From Pseudomonadota bacterium (GTDB lineage: Bacteria > Bdellovibrionota > Oligoflexia > Oligoflexales > Oligoflexaceae), in the NCBI GenBank assembly GCA_029556045.1, contig JAKQGS010000234.1, forward strand, positions 1-20,263: 20,263 nt of DNA. The letters run 5' to 3'. Within the stretch, counting starts at the first letter, position 1, and every line of letters starts with the position of its first letter. Made by a program: the position numbers and the translations under genes. This document shows positions 6,302-13,406 of this stretch, piece after piece. The notes beneath the pieces are model-generated. The model saw only the letters and a program-made list of their open reading frames with translations. It was not told the origin of the DNA and made no database searches.

Positions 6302-6499
6302 ATGGACGACGCTGACTTCGATGGCACATTGGTACTGGAAAAACTCGCTGAGATCGGTAAAGTCGACTCATTTTTAGAGGCAGTTGATGCCGATGATTTT
6401 GACCGGGCTAAATCGCTGATGAAACGAGCCAACGTGGACGCAGAAACGATCGCAGCCGTTTTGAAGAAAATGGGCGAAGCCGACGGCGAGCATGGATGA
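6302..6499 (+). CDS. Small acidic conserved hypothetical protein
   Basis: 65 aa from ATG 6302, chosen over an upstream GTG (6287) because GAGAGG lies 6290-6295, 6 nt before the ATG. The product is strongly acidic and fully helical in outlook: 'MDDADFDGTLVLEKLAEIG', 'DSFLEAVDADDFDRAKSLMK', 'DAETIAAVLKKMGEADG'. It has no cysteine, signal or membrane segment. I do not recognise the family; the alternating helices suggest a small bundle or EF-hand-free regulatory protein. It ends 40 bp before the VOC gene and could be cotranscribed with it. Confidence 0.65.
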   Translation: MDDADFDGTLVLEKLAEIGKVDSFLEAVDADDFDRAKSLMKRANVDAETIAAVLKKMGEADGEHG

Positions 6500-6539
6500 C
6501 GAATCAAACCAGGATTCTGTTAAACGAAGGAAAAATTGT

Positions 6540-7019
6540 ATGACAACTCCAAAAAACATGATCTGCCTGATGTTCGACAAGGATGCTGAGCAGGCTGCTC
6601 GTTTTTACGCTGACACATTTCCCAATAGTACCGTAGGTTCCGTTCATCGTGCCCCCGCCGACTATCCCGCGGGCAAAGCGGGTGATGTGCTAACAGTTGA
6701 ATTCACTGTTCTCGGAATTCCATGCATTGGAGTCAACGGAGGGTCGTATTTCAAGCATAGTGAGGCATTTTCCTTCCAGATTGCAACGGACAATCAACGG
6801 GAAACGGACGCCTATTGGGATGCCATTGTGAAAAACGGTGGCGAAGAGAGCATGTGCGGCTGGTGTAAGGATAAATGGGGCATTTCCTGGCAAATTACCC
6901 CGCGTACACTAACGGAAGCCATGGCGAATGGTGGAGATGAGGCTAAACGAGCATTCAATGCAATGATGACCATGAAAAAAATCGACGTGGCGGCTATTGA
7001 TGCCGCCCGACGAGGGTAG
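6540..7019 (+). CDS. VOC/PhnB-like (3-dmu-9_3-mt) family protein
   Basis: 159 aa. I chose ATG 6540 because AAGGA lies 8 nt upstream; the frame is open back to 6492 but that part overlaps the previous gene and shows no family sequence. The product reads as a standard PF06983-type fold. It has 'ICLMFDKDAEQAARFYADTF', then 'DVLTVEFTVLGIPCIGVNGG', 'FKHSEAFSFQI', 'CGWCKDKWGISWQI' and 'PRTLTEAM', the last being the usual ending of this family. Members adopt the vicinal-oxygen-chelate (glyoxalase/bleomycin resistance) fold, but most have no known substrate, and the older label '3-demethylubiquinone methyltransferase' is misleading. It is cytosolic. It converges with the MFS gene, leaving only 16 bp between them. 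Confidence 0.88.
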   Translation: MTTPKNMICLMFDKDAEQAARFYADTFPNSTVGSVHRAPADYPAGKAGDVLTVEFTVLGIPCIGVNGGSYFKHSEAFSFQIATDNQRETDAYWDAIVKNGGEESMCGWCKDKWGISWQITPRTLTEAMANGGDEAKRAFNAMMTMKKIDVAAIDAARRG

Positions 7020-7035
7020 TCATTACCGCTGTGTT

Positions 7036-8205
7036 TCAAATTTTTGCCGCCACCAACGCCGCAACCGCACATGAGATTAAACCAAACAGATACACCGCCC
7101 CATAACCGAACCCATTGGCCACCAATCCCGCGACCGGTCCGGTTAACCCGAGCGCAAGATCAAAAAATGCCACGTAGGCTCCCAACGCTACTCCCTTGAA
7201 TTGAGGTTCTATCGATTGCACCGCAACGACCCCAAAAGCAGGGAAGGCCAGTGAATACCCAAATCCAGTCAGAGCTGCCCCCACCAATGCGACACTGGGG
7301 GTCGATGCCTGCCAGAGAAGCGTCAAACCGATCATTTCAATACCGACAGACACCAAAGCAACTCGCTTCCCGCCAAACTTGTCGGGGGTATGACCGAACA
7401 GGAGGCGGGCGGCAATATAGAAAACCCCGAAGAGTGTCATAACCAATGACGCACCATCCCAGTTCCTCTGTTGAAACAAAAGGGCGGAGAATCCCGCAAT
7501 GGCGGAAAATCCCACCGCCGATAGTGACAATCCGATACCGGATTTCCAGACTTTATTGACCACTTTATAGAACGGCATGCGCTCTTTACCCAATGCAGGT
7601 GTGGCGGGAATTCTCATAGCCATCATCCCCGCGACAAAGGGTAAAAAAGTGGCCATAGCGAGAGTGGACGCAGTGCCATAAACATCTGACAAATAAAGAC
7701 TCAATGGAGCTGAAGCAGCGATCGCACCATACATGGCGATACCACTCCATGCCATCACACGTCCAGATCGTTGGGGACCGAGCATACCCACACCCCAGGC
7801 TAGGCACCCGGTGATGAGGAGACTTTCACCAAACCCCAGAACCACCCGCGCAAAAAGCAGTCCAGCAAGAGATATTCCGCCATCAAAAGCCAGTGATCCC
7901 ATCGCAATGAGACCTGACAGGGTGGTCACCAGCGCTCCCCTAAGAGCTGCAGATTTGGCACCTACCATGTCCGCGACGGTCCCCGCGTAATGACGTGTCA
8001 GAAGTGTGGCCACTGACTGCAACCCCAGGACAATGCCGATCCAAAGGTTATCAAAGCCCAACGTCCCTTTGACATGAGCCGGCAATGTCGCCAAAGGAAT
8101 TCCGATACTAAAAAAACCAAGAAACACCACGAGTGCCACAGGGAGAAACACCGTGGTCGCTGGATGATCATGACTCGCAGAATTTTTTGCTGGATTTGAA
8201 TTCAT
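7036..8205 (-). CDS. MFS transporter, YhhS/YfcJ type
   Basis: 389 aa from ATG 8205 with AAAGGA 5-6 nt upstream. It has twelve predicted hydrophobic segments, starting with 'VFLPVALVVFLGFFSIGIPL'. The A-motif-like loop between helices 2 and 3 reads 'RHYAGTVADMVGAKSAAL', and a second related loop 'RLLFGHTPDKFGGKRVAL' lies between helices 8 and 9. 'PLATLPAHVKGTLGFDNLWI' is typical of the YhhS/YfcJ branch, inner-membrane exporters of uncertain substrate linked in places to arabinose-like compounds and herbicide tolerance. It is the last gene of a three-gene minus operon (gap of 36 bp from DUF2938) that faces away from a LysR regulator. An efflux role controlled by that regulator is inference. Confidence 0.88.
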   Translation of the reverse strand: MNSNPAKNSASHDHPATTVFLPVALVVFLGFFSIGIPLATLPAHVKGTLGFDNLWIGIVLGLQSVATLLTRHYAGTVADMVGAKSAALRGALVTTLSGLIAMGSLAFDGGISLAGLLFARVVLGFGESLLITGCLAWGVGMLGPQRSGRVMAWSGIAMYGAIAASAPLSLYLSDVYGTASTLAMATFLPFVAGMMAMRIPATPALGKERMPFYKVVNKVWKSGIGLSLSAVGFSAIAGFSALLFQQRNWDGASLVMTLFGVFYIAARLLFGHTPDKFGGKRVALVSVGIEMIGLTLLWQASTPSVALVGAALTGFGYSLAFPAFGVVAVQSIEPQFKGVALGAYVAFFDLALGLTGPVAGLVANGFGYGAVYLFGLISCAVAALVAAKI

Positions 8206-8241
8206 AGGTTTCCTTTCTAAGGTGCAATTGAAATGGTGTGT

Positions 8242-8736
8242 TCAAATAAACCGAGATCCGATCAGCGCCGATATATAAAGCCCCAATCCAAAAGCTGTGT
8301 GAGATGCCAGGCTTTTGATCCGTGACCGTGCGGGAGATGGCGCCTTGGAGGATGCAATGCCAAGCCCCAACCCCGGTTGTAGAATGAAATAGGGAGCCAG
8401 GACCGTTACAATGCCGGTTGCCATCGCCGGAAGAAGGGACGGATATTGCAACCATTCCACCCCCCACACGAAAATATGGGTTGCCGCAATTCCGATACCA
8501 ATGGAGTAGTGTGCGCAGTATCCAATCCAAAGTTCGCCCGCGATTGGCTCCGCGGCCGCGATATTTTTATGAATTAGGACACCCCGCGGTAGGTGACCTA
8601 TCCACCGTCCGAGAAAACGGAAATTCAGCGACTTGATTCCCAAACGAGCAAGAAATTGGTTCCAGACATCCATGACGATTGTGGCACCACAACCCATAGC
8701 AACGGTGTACAAGCCTAGTTCAAAGACATTATTCAT
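8242..8736 (-). CDS. DUF2938 family membrane protein
   Basis: 164 aa. The ATG at 8736 overlaps the end of the DUF2306 gene by 8 bp, indicating coupled translation. There are about four hydrophobic segments: 'FELGLYTVAMGCGATIVMDV', 'HYSIGIGIAATHIFVWGVEW', 'LLPAMATGIVTVLAPYFILQ' and a C-terminal 'TAFGLGLYISALIG'. Family marks are 'ATIVMDVWNQFLARLGI', 'LGRWIGHLPRG' and 'GYCAHYSIGIGIA'. The length is as usual for DUF2938. The biochemical role is unknown; members often sit beside LysR regulators and transporters. It is expected in the inner membrane. Confidence 0.87.
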   Translation of the reverse strand: MNNVFELGLYTVAMGCGATIVMDVWNQFLARLGIKSLNFRFLGRWIGHLPRGVLIHKNIAAAEPIAGELWIGYCAHYSIGIGIAATHIFVWGVEWLQYPSLLPAMATGIVTVLAPYFILQPGLGLGIASSKAPSPARSRIKSLASHTAFGLGLYISALIGSRFI

Positions 8737-9394
8737 GGATAACTCCCACTTTGTAGTTGATTGAATGGCGCGGCTTATCCAAGCCCCAAATTATCCACTC
8801 GGCGACCGCCATGTTAATGAACCACCCTGCTCCCATAAAAACCGCCCTGAAAAATTCAGTCTGCAGTTGTGGGAAGATGAACCATGGAATATGAGTCAAC
8901 GCCTGAGTACCCACCCCCAAGGCCAGTGCATAAGCGCGAATCATCCAAACCTGATGCCGCGGGATATCCCGCCGATAAATGGCTGCCATAGAGGCCCCAA
9001 GGGAATAGGTCATGAGGATCCCAACAATTAAGCGCATTCCATACACCGCAGAAGTGTCCAAACCATATTGCGGGTAGGATTGAGCCATCCAAATGCCGGT
9101 CAATGACGTAACAAATCCACATGGCACCAGAAGACGTCCCAAAATGCGATGCCAGGCCGCCTTTCTTTGCCGAAGGCTTGGGACAAATTGGAGCGGTCCT
9201 AGTAGACAAAAGAGAGTTGCGGCCACAATATGCAGAGAAAACGACCAGGGAGCAGACAGAAAACGTGCGTTTTCCGGTGTCAAATCCCCGCTGATCAGCT
9301 GGCTCATACGGATGGCTCCACCCAAAGTCGGGACTATTGCCAGAGCCAACAGTCCCAATGGGATCACCCACTGCGATTTTTGTGTTGTTTTCAT
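8729..9394 (-). CDS. DUF2306 family membrane protein
   Basis: 221 aa from ATG 9394, chosen because GAGG lies 6 nt upstream. The frame runs on to 9481, but that stretch is the divergent promoter region and has no family sequence. There are about six hydrophobic segments. Family marks are 'LHIVAATLFCLLGPLQF' and the motif 'AWHRILGR' after helix 2, then 'MRLIVGILMTYSLGASMAAI', 'IPRHQVWMIRAYALALGVGT', and a final 'FMGAGWFINMAVAEWIIWG'. The conserved His residues after helices 2 and 4 are reminiscent of haem-binding membrane proteins, but no function is established. It is the first gene of the DUF2306-DUF2938-MFS operon. Confidence 0.87.
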   Translation of the reverse strand: MKTTQKSQWVIPLGLLALAIVPTLGGAIRMSQLISGDLTPENARFLSAPWSFSLHIVAATLFCLLGPLQFVPSLRQRKAAWHRILGRLLVPCGFVTSLTGIWMAQSYPQYGLDTSAVYGMRLIVGILMTYSLGASMAAIYRRDIPRHQVWMIRAYALALGVGTQALTHIPWFIFPQLQTEFFRAVFMGAGWFINMAVAEWIIWGLDKPRHSINYKVGVIHE

Positions 9395-9496
9395 AGAAAT
9401 CCTCAAGGTTTGCATTCCGACTTGATTCGTTTCTGCCATCCGGGACCGAGATACCGCACCGGTTGATATTGGCGACCTCACATCCGCATATTCGGT

Positions 9497-9526
9497 TGTT
9501 TCTATTCATGCATAAAGTGATATAAT
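9497..9526 (+). promoter_or_regulatory. Promoter of the LysR gene
   Basis: TTGTTT (9497-9502), 18-nt spacer, perfect TATAAT (9521-9526). Transcription should start near 9533. This makes the upstream in-frame starts (9536-9548) nearly leaderless and supports the ATG at 9572. Four TGCA tetramers (9509, 9527, 9540, 9549) surround it and might be part of a regulator site; that is weak. Confidence 0.6.
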
Positions 9527-9571
9527 TGCATTGTATTGATGCACCAAATGCACGAATTATGGATAGGCCTC

Positions 9572-10516
9572 ATGAAAGCAAAATCTCACCATGTCCCTTT
9601 AAATTTGTTGGATTTTAATCTGCTATTGGACTTTGACACCTTGCTGCGAGAGGGCAGCGTCGTCGGCGCCGCTCGTCAGTTACACCTTAGCCCGCCAGCG
9701 ATGAGCCGACGATTGACCAGGCTTCGGGAAGCAATCGGTGACCCACTCTTTGTCCCAGCAGGTCGCGGACTGGTTCCAACAAAACGGGCCCTGGCATTGC
9801 AGGAAAAAGTGCAGATGGCCATTGAAACAGTGCGAGGGGTGTTTACACCGGAAACGGTCGATTTTAAAAAATTGGAACGAACATTTACATTGCGTGCCAA
9901 CGATGGATTTGCCGGATCATTTGCCACCAAACTGACGGCAGCGATGAAAAGCGAGGCGCCTGGGGTCTGTTTAAAGCTTTTACCCCGTTCGGAAAGAAAT
10001 ATTGAGTTGCTGCGTCATGGGACGGTGGACCTTGACCTGGGGATTACCGAATCCATTGAGGCAGAAGTTCAGAGCGATGTTTTACTAGACTCCCGATTTG
10101 TCGGTGTAGTGAGGCATGATCATCCATTGTTCCGTAATAACTCGAAAAAAAAAGTGACTGTCAATGACCTGGTAAACTGGGAGCATGTTTCAACCTCACC
10201 CCGCGGTCAGGGCGGTGGTCGTCTGGATGCCGCCCTCAAAAAACACGGACTTCAACGACGCCTGGCGATTGTGGCACCGGGATTTCAAGCTGCGTTGGTT
10301 ATGGTTGCTAGTTCTGACTTCATCGGAGTGCTGCCGGAGCCTTTTGCTCGTTGGGCATTGCAACACCTTCGCCTCCAAATCTTTGACCTTCCGGTTGCCA
10401 CATCCAGGGTTGAGATCAGCCAAAGCTGGCATGTCCGCCACAATCTCGATCCAGCCCATCAGTGGTTGCGTAAACATGTGAAAGAGATTTGCAGCCGAGT
10501 TGTAAAATCGGTATAA
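9572..10516 (+). CDS. LysR family transcriptional regulator
   Basis: 314 aa from ATG 9572 (AGG 4 nt upstream, consistent with the mapped-looking promoter). The winged HTH occupies about residues 10-70: 'LLDFDTLLREGSVVGAARQL', 'HLSPPAMSRRLTRLREAIGD', 'PLFVPAGRGLVPT', all standard for LysR. The effector-binding part (about 95-305) shows 'RTFTLRANDGFAGSF', 'HGTVDLDLGI', 'FVGVVRHDHPL' and 'FIGVLPEPFARW'. It is divergent from the DUF2306-DUF2938-MFS operon across a 177-bp gap, the usual LysR layout, so it probably controls that operon and itself. The inducer cannot be told from sequence. Confidence 0.93.
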   Translation: MKAKSHHVPLNLLDFNLLLDFDTLLREGSVVGAARQLHLSPPAMSRRLTRLREAIGDPLFVPAGRGLVPTKRALALQEKVQMAIETVRGVFTPETVDFKKLERTFTLRANDGFAGSFATKLTAAMKSEAPGVCLKLLPRSERNIELLRHGTVDLDLGITESIEAEVQSDVLLDSRFVGVVRHDHPLFRNNSKKKVTVNDLVNWEHVSTSPRGQGGGRLDAALKKHGLQRRLAIVAPGFQAALVMVASSDFIGVLPEPFARWALQHLRLQIFDLPVATSRVEISQSWHVRHNLDPAHQWLRKHVKEICSRVVKSV

Positions 10517-10569
10517 CAGGATCCATATTGGATTAATTAACCCACGGACACGACGGAAATTGGGGGGGA

Positions 10570-10998
10570 ATGATGCTGTTGAAGGGGCTCCTTTTTCTTG
10601 CTTTGAATTCAAGTGGCAGCAATTTTATTATTCCATCGACCAATGGCAACCTTATTGGTCATTGGCAGCGTGAAATCGAAGTGGTGAAAGAAGAAAGGCT
10701 TTTCTACAGCAATGGCACCGCTCAGGAGATACTGACCATCGGCGGTATTCTGGCTCTGGACATCACCACGGAAACAGCGATCGATGACTCCATCGCCCCG
10801 GCTCGCATCTATTCCAAACTCAAGACCATCAATTATCTTGACCCAACCCTCGGCATTAAAATCCCAGAGGGAGAAGAGAGCCATTGTATTTTTGCCGTCA
10901 TGGAAAGGGATTTACACTGGGAATGCGGACGAGGGGAATATCCATCGGCCTTTACTGGTGGAGAGGCTGTCTATCAGCGTCCACCTTCGAGAAACTAA
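10570..10998 (+). CDS. Hypothetical small protein, lipocalin-like outlook
   Basis: 142 aa from ATG 10570 (or the next codon, 10573), directly after a G-rich run that can serve as ribosome site. The N-terminus has a short hydrophobic stretch 'LLKGLLFLALNSS' but no clear cleavage site, so export is uncertain. 'NLIGHWQREIEVV' followed by alternating beta-like segments, and two cysteines near the end ('SHCIF', 'WECGRG'), recall small lipocalin-type 'GTW' domains. I do not recognise the family. It converges with the following membrane-protein gene, with 10 bp between the stop codons. Its gap from the LysR gene is 53 bp, so cotranscription is possible. Confidence 0.6.
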   Translation: MMLLKGLLFLALNSSGSNFIIPSTNGNLIGHWQREIEVVKEERLFYSNGTAQEILTIGGILALDITTETAIDDSIAPARIYSKLKTINYLDPTLGIKIPEGEESHCIFAVMERDLHWECGRGEYPSAFTGGEAVYQRPPSRN

Positions 10999-11008
10999 AC
11001 CTATCAGT

Positions 11009-11476
11009 CTAACTTTTCTTAGTTGGCTTTGGCTTGAGACGCATTCTACCAGTCATGATCAAACCATCTCTAAAATTCAATCTCAAGATAGACAGCTGAA
11101 CCAACCCCACCGCTAATTCCGCTACCTGTACGACATAGAACCACGAATCGAACTGACCGGAAGATGCCTTATAATTCAGAAAAAAGGCCGATGGAATCAT
11201 GACCAGAACGGCATTCGCCACCAGTATGGGCATTCGCCTCTTTTTAGCTCCGACCAATCCCCCAGAGCGGCCATTTGCCAACAGATTCCCCGAGCCTCCA
11301 ACAATCGCCATAACAATAATCAATGGCGCGAGTCCGTAATTTACGATGGCGTGCTTAACCACAACAACTGCACTGTTATCCAAAAGAAGCTCGCTCACCA
11401 ATGTGGATATCCAAAAAGTTGAGATAATTACAATTGCTGCCGCTCCCCCTGTCGCATGAATAATAGACTTACGCAT
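11009..11476 (-). CDS. Conserved four-helix membrane protein
   Basis: 155 aa from ATG 11476, chosen because a GGGGGG run lies 5 nt upstream; the frame continues to 11593 without family-like sequence. Four hydrophobic segments are visible: 'GGAAAIVIISTFWISTLVSE', 'LAPLIIVMAIVGGSGNLLA', 'MPILVANAVLVMIPSAFFL' and 'FYVVQVAELAVGLVQLSIL'. The loop 'GRSGGLVGAKKRRMP' and the end 'NFRDGLIMTGRMR' are recurrent in a family of small inner-membrane proteins found in many proteobacteria without an assigned function. Histidines in 'MRKSIIHATGG' and 'VVKHAIVNYG' may bind a cofactor; that is inference. Confidence 0.75.
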   Translation of the reverse strand: MRKSIIHATGGAAAIVIISTFWISTLVSELLLDNSAVVVVKHAIVNYGLAPLIIVMAIVGGSGNLLANGRSGGLVGAKKRRMPILVANAVLVMIPSAFFLNYKASSGQFDSWFYVVQVAELAVGLVQLSILRLNFRDGLIMTGRMRLKPKPTKKS

Positions 11477-11839
11477 GCTTACCCCCCTTTGTTCATTCTG
11501 AAATCTGCTAAGCATGTTTTCAGTCGCGCAACTCTTTCGCCAACGACTTTTAGATGCTGCTCCGAAGTTCCGACCGATATTACCACCGCCCATTTTTCTT
11601 CAAACGGCATTCAGGAATGACTTGTATCGACCGACGGTTAACCTTAAAAGGATGGAGTATCTTCTATTTTATATTGTGATAGCTGACAGTTAGCCAATCA
11701 ATAATCACCGAAACATTAAATCCTTTAACTTCATGGACCCCTTCGTTATTAAATTTAATATATATTAATATTTATTGATATTTACATAGGATAGCAATGT
11801 ATTGTAACCATGGATTGCTTTATTTTAAAGGAGGCATTC
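11477..11839. other. Long intergenic region, AT-rich, with divergent promoters
   Basis: No gene is visible in these 363 bases. On the minus strand TTGGCT-18-TATAAA (11668-11697) could drive the membrane-protein gene, with a long leader of about 185 nt. The stretch 11735-11790 is almost pure A/T with palindromic tracts (for example TTAAATTTAA). It precedes TTGATA (11775-11780), a possible -35 for the secreted-protein gene with a poorly spaced TATTGT (11800-11805). Confidence 0.45.
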
Positions 11840-12757
11840 ATGTTTATCCGCGCTCTAGTCGCCATATTGATGGTCAGTGCACCGAGTTTTGCGCAAGCGC
11901 AACAGGCTGCGTGCGAAGACCCCCAATCCTTCACACTGGAACCCGCGGATATCATTCCTACTCCTGAGAGCGAAACCGATATTCCCGCCGACGCATTATT
12001 CACCGTAGCAACCAGCAACCACACCCTTGAACTCGTGATTTGCAATGCTGAATCGGATGCGCCTACCTTAAGCCGAATCGACGTCTACGCTGGCTCAAAA
12101 AAACCGATCGTTTCTAAGGATGGCTCCAGCGCCAAAATCGTCACAAACTTGGCGGATGCCCTATTTCAGTCCCCTGATACGAAACTCGAAATCGAGATGC
12201 CGATCCGTCAGTCTTATACGATCTTTATTCGCTCATTCACGCAGGGAGAAACTCTGTATGTAGCATTCACGGAAGGCTATCGTAACAAGGAACAACCTCC
12301 TTATTTGCCACACCCCTGGGTTTTTGGTCGACTGGTGCCGGGCAAGGCCCAACCATTGACAGGCAATTGTCGTCTCGCTGGAGAAAATTTTTCCATCAGC
12401 AACTTCCAGATTGGAACAGCCAATATCGAAGCCTTTACATGCTCCCGCAGAACCGGTGTCAGTGGCTATTCTCATTATTATACGCGTGTCAAAATCGAGG
12501 ATCCCAAACTGGCAGACTTTGGCATGCCAACATCCATTACGCTGGAACAGCCCGACAGCGAAATCGGCAGCTTTATCTACAAAAACTCACATCACAACTA
12601 CAACGATGAAGGTTTTTTTGAAATCAAGTCTGCAGTAACCTATTCCTGGCACCGCAATATGACTTCGGGGCAGAGTTTGCTGAAAAAGGCTGTTTACGCC
12701 GATGGTACCACGACGCAGACGGCATGCGACATCGAGATGGGATGCCGCGACCTATAA
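11840..12757 (+). CDS. Orphan secreted protein
   Basis: 305 aa from ATG 11840, chosen for AAAGGAGG 5 nt upstream, a very strong ribosome site; the frame extends to 11810 without support. Residues 1-20 are a signal peptide (MFIRALVAILMVSAPSFAQA, cut before QQ). The rest is soluble, with six cysteines (for example 'AACED', 'NCRLAG', 'FTCSRR', 'TACDIEMGC') that may form disulfides in the periplasm or outside. A beta-rich body with 'SYTIFIRSFTQGETLYVAF' and 'PLTGNCRLAGENFSISNF' is suggested. I recognise no domain. The strong translation start, together with the AT-rich upstream region, suggests a well-expressed export product. It converges with thpR. Confidence 0.78.
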   Translation: MFIRALVAILMVSAPSFAQAQQAACEDPQSFTLEPADIIPTPESETDIPADALFTVATSNHTLELVICNAESDAPTLSRIDVYAGSKKPIVSKDGSSAKIVTNLADALFQSPDTKLEIEMPIRQSYTIFIRSFTQGETLYVAFTEGYRNKEQPPYLPHPWVFGRLVPGKAQPLTGNCRLAGENFSISNFQIGTANIEAFTCSRRTGVSGYSHYYTRVKIEDPKLADFGMPTSITLEQPDSEIGSFIYKNSHHNYNDEGFFEIKSAVTYSWHRNMTSGQSLLKKAVYADGTTTQTACDIEMGCRDL

Positions 12758-12812
12758 GGATCATGCAGGACCTGGCCTCATTGTCTTTATTACCTCGCTT
12801 TGCGGCTAACTG

Positions 12813-13373
12813 TTATGGAATTTTCGCTAAAATCCCATAGCGGTGCCCCGATGAATCATGCTGCCGCTTCATCAGCGCTATCTCAGATACCTGCTGGGTA
12901 CCCCAAGAATGACCTGCCAGATCTTCTACGATCTGCAACAAGTCTTCGTGGCAATGTCGCCGTACCCGGCCAAGCGTTATATGAGGATAATATGGCCGGG
13001 TTTCCCGCGGCACACCCAAACGAGCATGAACATCTTCTAGAAGAGAAACCAAGTTCTCCAACACAGAGTTCGGTAGCTCCACACCAGCCCATAAGATGCT
13101 GCGCCGACCCCGCCTCTCAAAAAATCCCAAGCCCTTAATCCTCAAAACGAACGGAGGAAAGTTTGGAAGAGCGCTTTGCATGGCGGCATGAAAACCTTCC
13201 AGCTCACTGCGGCTGCGCGGTCCCAAGAACTTGAGGGTTAAATGCCAGTCCTGTGGCTCGTACCAGTCAATTTCGGAAAACCGTGGACGCATATAGCCCA
13301 CCTGTTTATCCAATGCGTCGCATACATCGCCATCTAACGGTATCCCCCAAAATGCATTGGGCTCTGTTGTCAT
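12813..13373 (-). CDS. thpR: RNA 2',3'-cyclic phosphodiesterase ThpR
   Basis: 186 aa from ATG 13373 with AGGAG 9 nt upstream. The two HxT/S-type motifs that form the active site are present: 'WHLTLKFLG' (His44) and 'HITLGRVRR' (His131), 87 residues apart as in the 2H phosphoesterase family. 'AFWGIPLDGDVCDAL' and 'LRIKGLGFFERRGRRSILWA' are standard ThpR segments, and the length fits (about 180 aa). The enzyme opens 2',3'-cyclic phosphates on RNA ends to 2'-phosphates and, in reverse, can ligate tRNA halves. It is cytosolic. It lies 33 bp downstream of selO on the same strand, probably in one transcript. Confidence 0.93.
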   Translation of the reverse strand: MTTEPNAFWGIPLDGDVCDALDKQVGYMRPRFSEIDWYEPQDWHLTLKFLGPRSRSELEGFHAAMQSALPNFPPFVLRIKGLGFFERRGRRSILWAGVELPNSVLENLVSLLEDVHARLGVPRETRPYYPHITLGRVRRHCHEDLLQIVEDLAGHSWGTQQVSEIALMKRQHDSSGHRYGILAKIP

Positions 13374-13406
13374 CGCAAAACTCTCCTGACACCTAAAGCT
13401 GGCTTT

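Noticed and set aside
8856..9509. Minus-strand 217-aa frame over the DUF2306 gene
   Set aside because: Shifted-frame shadow; the DUF2306 frame has membrane helices, family motifs and a ribosome site.
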